Assembly (NCBI GenBank): GCA_019649035.1
Contig: BMAT01005532.1
Span: forward strand, 169,694 to 195,566
DNA from: Elysia marginata
Taxonomy: Eukaryota; Mollusca; Gastropoda; Plakobranchidae
Reading direction: 5' to 3'
DNA: 25,873 nt
Made by a program: the position numbers and the translations under genes. Below the pieces are notes generated by a model. It had not been told where the DNA came from and searched no databases. It saw nothing but the letters and a program-made list of their open reading frames with translations. Of the stretch, positions 23,701 to 25,873 are shown piece after piece (the stretch's first letter is position 1; each line of letters begins with the position of its first letter).

Positions 23701-24114
23701 CTTGGACATGTCCTTAGAATGAGCCCATTTCAATATTAACTGATTGCTCTCACATGGAATAAGAAAGAAAGGAAGGCGACAGAATAGGTGGAGGAGATCG
23801 GTGGAAAATAAAAGATTAGACTTAGAGTCAGGAAAGACATAGAAATTTAGAATGAGCTCAGTTAGCTCGCCCAGGAGATATACGTTTGCAGGAAGTTTGT
23901 ATGTGTCCTATGCTCTAGGACTATAGATAATTATCAGTCCTTTCAGAAAGCCTGGAACATTTATATATTCTGGTACATCAAAACAAAATTGCATATACTG
24001 TTTTTCTATTTTCCAGATAGCATTATGAAGCTCGAGTGCTTGCCTGTTGAGGAATACATTGTGCCTGCTCAAAGGGCTCTCTTCTCACAGAGGGAAAGTA
24101 GCCCTGAGTTTTGA
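5721..24114 (+). CDS. MCPH1: Microcephalin (BRCT-domain protein), 13 coding exons
   Basis: Coding exons: 5721-5763, 6818-7022, 11225-11330, 14481-14657, 16020-16116, 16889-16960, 17330-18839, 20026-20188, 20729-20806, 21712-21852, 21944-21982, 23041-23128, 24017-24114. They total 2817 nt (938 aa plus TGA) with GT-AG introns and matching phases throughout. Seen: BRCT1 at about residues 13-90 (VVAFVEV, KRGVPMVSVSWLD, W80); a low-complexity Ser/Lys/Arg middle at about 120-720; BRCT2 at about 727-812 (RRTLN, ARGCWVLSKEW); BRCT3 at about 825-915 (HLVQLCSGK, KPTWILDSI, W904). Known of the family: a nuclear and centrosomal protein. The N-terminal BRCT and middle restrain condensin II and premature chromosome condensation, and the tandem BRCT binds phosphorylated H2A.X in the DNA-damage response. 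The domain order and near-verbatim motifs match vertebrate MCPH1. The ATG is chosen because it has A at -3 and G at +4, an in-frame TGA lies upstream at 5694, and the human protein also starts only a few residues before its first BRCT strand. Confidence 0.93.
5764..6817 (+). other. MCPH1 intron 1
   Basis: AT-rich with no gene seen. It holds two tandem copies of ATGTTTTTTTTCAGC-like sequence near 6049-6081, each a decoy 3' splice site, and a short (TA)n run near 6664. Confidence 0.7.
6818..7022 (+). CDS. MCPH1: MCPH1 coding exon 2 (BRCT1 core)
   Basis: It encodes residues 15-82 and two bases of Ser83. It begins GVVAFVEVRSSN and ends MVSVSWLD, covering most of the N-terminal BRCT domain, including the conserved WNRATKRGVP segment and the BRCT signature Trp80. 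The acceptor is TATTTTAG at 6810-6817. The donor GTTGGT at 7023 is a weak match to the consensus. Reading past the donor gives only a few residues before a TAA, so the splice is needed. Confidence 0.93.
7023..11224 (+). other. MCPH1 intron 2, with a CpG-rich block
   Basis: This is the largest intron. About 7390-8350 is CpG- and GC-richer than its surroundings and looks inserted. It has a perfect 9-bp hairpin (arms 7729-7737 and 7743-7751) next to a CCAAT-like and a TTGGCGCC sequence, and repeats TAGGCCTACCGTG near 7950 and 8304. Open frames there (for example 7819-8205 on +) show no family I recognise. About 9600-11000 is AT-rich, with an AAATTTTT-rich stretch and a perfect 9-bp hairpin at 10483-10504. 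No other exon is supported. Confidence 0.5.
11225..11330 (+). CDS. MCPH1: MCPH1 coding exon 3 (end of BRCT1)
   Basis: It encodes residues 83-118 (starting SCKQHMTRMPESAFPAILP) and completes the last BRCT1 helix. The E-S-x-F-P-A segment matches the vertebrate sequence just after the signature Trp. The acceptor is TTTCAG at 11219-11224 and the donor is GTATAT at 11331. It lies 4.2 kb from exon 2 and is identified by frame continuity and the family match. Confidence 0.87.
11577..11853 (+). mobile_element. tRNA-derived SINE with (ACCTTT)n tail
   Basis: The head resembles a tRNA, with A box TGGTGCAATTGG (11593-11604) and B box GGTTCGATCCC (11637-11647) at pol III promoter spacing. A tRNA-unrelated body of about 170 bp follows, ending in a CCTTTA-type hexamer tail (11834-11853). 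Direct repeats TACATTAATA flank it at 11567-11576 and 11854-11863, consistent with a target-site duplication from LINE-driven insertion. It lies in sense orientation in MCPH1 intron 3. The intact duplication suggests a fairly recent insertion. I cannot assign the body to a named SINE superfamily. Confidence 0.82.
12690..12832. repeat. CTAGATCTAGA-rich degenerate simple repeat
   Basis: Overlapping TCTAGATCTAGA and GAATCTAGATCTAG units recur with point changes. It is the same sequence type as the block at 3850-4250, more than 8 kb away. Units are self-complementary, so either strand reads alike. Confidence 0.75.
13263..13500 (+). pseudogene. BED zinc-finger relic (hAT/ZBED type)
   Basis: An open frame from 13317 reads AVCDICKTGLSY, then GNTNLLRHLRAKHP, the BED finger pattern with Cys pair C-x2-C at 13332-13343 and His pair H-x4-H at 13392-13409. 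In the same frame an earlier stretch from ATG 13263 supplies the aromatic W-K of the BED fold, but a TAA at 13308 separates them. No transposase follows before stops. BED fingers occur in hAT transposases and the host ZBED genes derived from them. A decayed hAT copy in an intron is the simplest reading. Confidence 0.65.
14481..14657 (+). CDS. MCPH1: MCPH1 coding exon 4 (basic linker)
   Basis: It encodes residues 119-177. It opens KMRSMQPCDFEEE, close to the K-R-K-C-M-Q-P-x-D-F linker of vertebrate microcephalin, followed by an Arg/Lys cluster (GEKRRRR) and a P-x-P-I-L-A motif. The acceptor is ACACAG at 14475-14480 and the donor GTATGT at 14658. It is 59 whole codons, phase 0 at both ends. Confidence 0.88.
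14658..16019 (+). other. MCPH1 intron 4 with a short tandem duplication
   Basis: No gene seen. An approximately 44-bp unit starting TTTTGTTCCTTTG and ending AAAATACATC is present twice in tandem (15787-15830 and 15831-15869, the second slightly shorter) and starts a third time. Otherwise AT-rich unique sequence. Confidence 0.65.
16020..16116 (+). CDS. MCPH1: MCPH1 coding exon 5 (linker)
   Basis: It encodes residues 178-209 and one base of Val210. Its second half, MKERLERMRREQMN, is a charged helix like the H-x-x-M-E-K-R-L-x-E-M-K region of vertebrate MCPH1. The acceptor is CTTTTACAG at 16011-16019 and the donor GTAATC at 16117, both good. An S/T-P run (SPVPDTPPS) precedes the helix and could hold proline-directed phosphosites; that part is inference. 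Confidence 0.85.
16117..17329 (+). other. MCPH1 introns 5 and 6
   Basis: Intron 5 is 16117-16888 and intron 6 is 16961-17329. Both are AT-rich without recognisable features beyond the (CT)n-T tract at 16859-16885, which serves the exon 6 acceptor, and a GAAGAAGAAGGATGAAGAGG purine run near 16210. Confidence 0.6.
16889..16960 (+). CDS. MCPH1: MCPH1 coding exon 6 (linker)
   Basis: It encodes residues 210-233 and one base of Glu234 (VLKDESQTQTPKAPIEKPLQ, then RRLF). The acceptor has an exceptionally strong tract, (CT)n followed by about 14 T and ACAG at 16888. The donor is GTAATT at 16961. Phases fit exon 5 and exon 7. No recognised domain; probably disordered. Confidence 0.8.
17330..18839 (+). 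CDS. MCPH1: MCPH1 giant central exon 7
   Basis: It encodes residues 234-736 and two bases of His737, open for 1510 nt. Composition is rich in Ser, Asn, Lys and Glu and looks disordered. Two near-identical basic motifs occur, RRRSLRIS (322-329) and RRRSSRIS (441-448), plus basic clusters KKRFKRTK and PSKKQK that could act as nuclear-localisation signals. The last residues, YSIVVTSLHR, align with the start of the BRCT2 strand in vertebrates (RTLVMTS). In vertebrates this exon holds the condensin II-binding region. I cannot pick out that short motif here with confidence. The donor is GTGAGT at 18840. Confidence 0.92.
18840..18894 (+). terminator. Candidate intronic poly(A) site for a short MCPH1 isoform
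   Basis: Seen: if the exon 7 donor is not used, the frame reads CAG then TGA at 18841-18843, inside the splice site. AATAAA follows at 18862-18867, then CA at 18885-18886 and eight T at 18887-18894, the order and spacing of a cleavage/polyadenylation site. The product would be 737 aa and would lack BRCT2 and BRCT3. Known: a human isoform lacking exons 9-14 ends after the corresponding large exon. Use of this site is inferred. AATAAA is common in AT-rich DNA and could be chance. Confidence 0.5.
18840..20025 (+). other. MCPH1 intron 7
   Basis: It separates the central exon from BRCT2. Apart from the candidate poly(A) site at its 5' end it is AT-rich, with no gene or repeat recognised. Confidence 0.65.
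20026..20188 (+). CDS. MCPH1: MCPH1 coding exon 8 (BRCT2)
   Basis: It encodes residues 737-791. It contains the alternating VxxxLKKLG segment, STHIVCGEPRRTLN and ARGCWVLSKEW, the core of the second BRCT domain with Trp785 and Trp791. The acceptor CCATTTTCAG at 20016-20025 and donor GTTAGT at 20189 are clear. This is the most conserved part of the gene: ARGCWVLS is identical to vertebrate microcephalin. Confidence 0.95.
20729..20806 (+). CDS. MCPH1: MCPH1 coding exon 9 (BRCT2 end)
   Basis: It encodes residues 792-817 (VFNSLEAGTWLEEENFEI, then CKELPVVK). It completes BRCT2 and matches the vertebrate pattern V-x-x-S-L-E-x-G-x-W-I-x-E-E-x-F-E. The acceptor is CTCTAG at 20723-20728 and the donor GTACGT at 20807. 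It is 26 whole codons. Confidence 0.93.
20807..21711 (+). other. MCPH1 intron 9
   Basis: It contains the mariner-like MITE candidate (21045-21170) and a perfect hairpin with 8-bp arms TTGCACTG and CAGTGCAA (21267-21287). No exon seen. Intron 8 (20189-20728) is plain AT-rich sequence. Confidence 0.6.
21045..21170. mobile_element. Possible mariner/Tigger-like MITE
   Basis: After a TA dinucleotide the sequence reads CAGTAGTGCTCAACTATAAA and then ACCCGCTACAAGAGGAC, the style of pogo/Tigger-type inverted-repeat ends. About 110 bp on, ATATAGTGAGGTTTAGAG reads as a degenerate reverse complement of the start. The two ends match only partly and the outer boundary is uncertain. Confidence 0.35.
21712..21852 (+). 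CDS. MCPH1: MCPH1 coding exon 10 (BRCT3 start)
   Basis: It encodes residues 818-864. RSRLARHRAGDAYRVDLF is the inter-BRCT linker, followed by the first strand of BRCT3 (GPIFITGG) and the first helix ending in HLVQLCSGK, close to the vertebrate L-V-H-L-C-G-G. The acceptor is CTTTTCAG at 21704-21711 and the donor GTATGT at 21853. Confidence 0.93.
21944..21982 (+). CDS. MCPH1: MCPH1 microexon 11 (BRCT3)
   Basis: It encodes residues 865-877 (TFKSPSIVVKDIK), the second BRCT3 strand. At 39 nt, 13 whole codons, it is a microexon behind a 91-nt intron, the shortest in the gene. The acceptor is TTTTGTAG at 21936-21943 and the donor GTAAGG at 21983. Skipping it would keep the frame but delete a core strand. 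Confidence 0.85.
21983..23040 (+). other. MCPH1 intron 11
   Basis: AT-rich unique sequence between BRCT3 exons. No repeat, RNA gene or exon recognised. Confidence 0.6.
23041..23128 (+). CDS. MCPH1: MCPH1 coding exon 12 (BRCT3)
   Basis: It encodes residues 878-906 and one base of Asp907. It carries the third strand (ASLCIGE) and the BRCT signature helix start KPTWIL with Trp904. The acceptor is TTTGTTCAG at 23032-23040 and the donor GTAAAC at 23129. An intronless reading stops a few codons later, so splicing to 24017 is required. Confidence 0.88.
23510..23930 (+). mobile_element. Non-LTR retrotransposon 3' relic (ORF2 C-terminus)
   Basis: In intron 12, pieces in changing frames read TKKQLKEL, then WLGHVLRMSP, LTWN, NRWRRSVE, and finally LAQEIYVCRKFVCVLCS near 23858-23910. 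This order (WxGHvLR, ALTWNP, WRRxvE, LAQDRxxWRxFVxxLCS) is typical of the C-terminus of LINE ORF2 proteins of the I/Nimbus-like kind. Several frameshifts and stops show it is dead. Sense orientation relative to MCPH1. Confidence 0.68.
24017..24114 (+). CDS. MCPH1: MCPH1 terminal coding exon 13
   Basis: It encodes residues 907-938 and the stop TGA. DSI completes the W-I-L-D-S-I motif of BRCT3 (vertebrate W-V-L-D-S-I), and ECLPVEEYIVP matches the vertebrate C-terminus up to the tyrosine. A tail of about 18 residues (QRALFSQRESSPEF) extends beyond the human end. The acceptor is CTATTTTCCAG at 24006-24016. Confidence 0.92.
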
Positions 24115-25001
24115 CGATAATACTGCAAATACGTTCATAAGGACTGGCTTTGAAAGAAGACAAGCTTAAGTTAATCTACCCATGTGAATTGTAAATACTT
24201 GGATAAGAAGACCTAATATGCAGGCACAAACTCTTCAGTATTTAAGTTTTCCTTAAATAAGTTTTACTTTTTGATGTTAAACAACATTTAAAATATTTGA
24301 TGACAGTATTCTTGGTTTTATTGTGAAAGTCATTGCCATACATGTTATGTTTCAAGGTATATGTGAAGAATGAGTCTCCAAAAGTAAAGGTTATAACTGA
24401 TATGATAGGTTAAATGATACTTTTTTGTCTTGTTTGTTAAAGAATAATTATTGAAAAATGTTTATGTGTTTCAAGGAGTTTGTTATGTCTTTGTTATCTA
24501 TCACTCTTTATTCTTCTTGCCAGTTGTTACTTTTAGGGCACATTGAATTTATAAAGTGGCTTGATGCACGCTTTATTAAAAAAATTTTTTCTTATGAGTG
24601 CAATGTATCAATAATGATGGATGCTGTCAATGCCTTGAGGTTTTCTAAAAAAAATTATTATATTTTAATCCCATTGCCTCAGCAATGTCCCCTAGGAAAT
24701 CCTTGTAATAACAGCTTGAGGACTTCCACAGCAAAAATCTGTGAACCTAAGATACTGAACAGTTTGAAAAGTAGATCCTCAACATTTTTGTGTCATTAAA
24801 CTAATACTATAAAGTGTTCTAAGCTCTTAGATCAAAATTTGAGGCAGACAGAATCAATCACTATGAGGTGCAATTCAGAATGTGAAATATTAAGCTTTCA
24901 ATTCTTTTAATTCAAAAGACATTTATGCAATGTGAGGGTAAGTGGATGTTTAGCTAATTCTACACCATTTCAGCACCACTGAAAACGTAGGAATCAATAA
25001 A
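24115..25001 (+). other. MCPH1 3'UTR and candidate poly(A) signals
   Basis: After the stop there is AT-rich sequence without coding content. Candidate poly(A) signals are ATTAAA at 24795-24800 and AATAAA at 24996-25001. Which is used cannot be decided here. The open frame at 24458-24799 shows no family resemblance and is taken as UTR. Confidence 0.45.
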
Positions 25002-25024
25002 TCTATTTTCTCTTTTATATAATG

Positions 25025-25116
25025 GTTGCCAAGGCAACACTGCCATATTGTATCCCCTCCCCCTCCCCCTCAAAATTGCTATATTTCAAAAGCCGAGTTA
25101 GCATCTCTATAGCAAC
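25025..25116. promoter_or_regulatory. Two RFX-type X-boxes
   Basis: GTTGCC-AA-GGCAAC at 25025-25038 is a perfect inverted-repeat X-box, and ATCTCT-AT-AGCAAC at 25103-25116 fits the looser consensus RYYNYY-N(1-3)-RRNRAC. Between them lies a C-rich tract of CCCCTC units (25054-25070). RFX factors bind such sites in promoters of ciliary genes. The pair suggests the promoter of a neighbouring gene beyond the window rather than an MCPH1 element. Confidence 0.5.
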
Positions 25117-25206
25117 ACCAACACCAACTGTGGCAGTAGCCGCTCTAGACAAAAAACTTTGAGGTGTGTGTGTTGCAAATTTCCTAGCTTGGCATTTTGC
25201 ATGCAA

Positions 25207-25216
25207 ATTTATAAAG
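25207..25216 (+). promoter_or_regulatory. TATA-like box downstream of the X-boxes
   Basis: TTTATAAAGG lies about 90 bp after the second X-box and would place a + strand transcription start near 25240. TATA-like strings are frequent in this AT-rich DNA, so support is only positional. Confidence 0.25.
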
Positions 25217-25873
25217 GGCTGTCTTTAGTTCCAGGAAACTCTAGTCTTGTACATACTATTCTTGTCCACCTAAAGCAAGGATTGGTTTTGGAATGGGAGA
25301 AATAAAACTGGTTTGTTCACTTCAGCGTATGTTAATAACACATGGGAGATCTGGACACTGGCTAGTAGTAGTACAGTCATTGTGCCTACGCACAGCAGTC
25401 TAGTGATTTGAAGGTTTATCAAATTATACGCTCACTTTTCTATGCCCTAAGATGTTTAAAATGCATGTGTATAGTTGAGTTTTATTTATTGCTTGTAAAA
25501 GGCTCTTACTCAAAACTAGTTCAACCTTGGTTTATCTTACAAGTTACCTCTCAAATGTTAACACTGGCTGACCATGTGCCCATGACAGAAAAATGACTGC
25601 AATATGTATAACAAGGTTTGATTTTGGAGTTCTTTATGCTTGACCTTGTTGCCTATTTCAGCTTTATCACCTACTCACTTATCAACACACTTGTGCAAAG
25701 ATTCAATGAGTAATTTTAGGAAAAAAACTGATGCCTTTGTCAAATAGTAAATTGAACAGGAGTCGCAGTAGAGCTGTGTAGATAAGCAAGTCAATTTTTT
25801 TGAAAGGAAGGTATATATTTTAGCTCTATTTTTGAACTGGGTACTTTAGCACCTGAGGGGATGAATGTTCAAC
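25217..25873. other. 3' end of window, no gene recognised
   Basis: AT-rich. It may include the first exon or intron of a next gene if the X-box promoter is real. No coding exon with family resemblance is seen on either strand. An AATAAA at 25301-25306 is noted. Confidence 0.5.

Overview
This window is eukaryotic, animal nuclear DNA. It is AT-rich, with long introns, GT-AG splice sites, degenerate retroelement copies and a tRNA-derived SINE. It carries one gene that I can reconstruct with confidence: a microcephalin (MCPH1) orthologue on the + strand, 13 coding exons from the ATG at 5721 to the TGA at 24112-24114. The exons join in frame at every junction and encode 938 residues, with an N-terminal BRCT domain, a long Ser/Lys/Arg-rich middle and two C-terminal BRCT domains. 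This is the vertebrate MCPH1 plan (human is about 835 aa). The many TCTAGATCTAGA-type repeats, the SINE with an (ACCTTT)n tail and the I/Jockey-like non-LTR relics suggest a mollusc, perhaps a gastropod. The species is an inference and is not proven here.

Layout. 1-5600: intergenic or 5' flank. It has no convincing gene, but holds a CpG-rich promoter-like patch between two 155-bp direct repeats (2098-2530), an antisense reverse-transcriptase relic (about 2930-3715), CTAG-rich simple repeats (3850-4250), a small foldback/MITE-like element (4245-4618) and an imperfect trinucleotide repeat (5371-5494). 5614-24114: MCPH1 from its last 5'UTR exon to its stop. The BRCT1 exons are at 5721-7022 and 11225-11330, linker exons lie between 14481 and 16960, one giant 1.5-kb exon at 17330-18839 encodes the middle, and six exons at 20026-24114 encode BRCT2 and BRCT3. 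The introns carry a SINE (11577-11853), a BED zinc-finger relic (13263-13500), a mariner-like MITE candidate (21045-21170) and a second non-LTR relic (23510-23930). 24115-25873: 3'UTR, then a region with two RFX-type X-boxes and a TATA-like box that may be the promoter of the next gene.

The observation most worth a second look is at the end of the giant exon. If intron 7 is not spliced, one codon is added before a TGA lying inside the 5' splice site, and an AATAAA, a CA dinucleotide and a U8 run follow within 55 nt. This is a ready-made signal for a short protein lacking both C-terminal BRCT domains. It sits at the position where human MCPH1 is known to make its short isoform (delta exons 9-14). 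I found no CRISPR, operon, rRNA or genuine tRNA gene, and nothing that amounts to a wholly new system.
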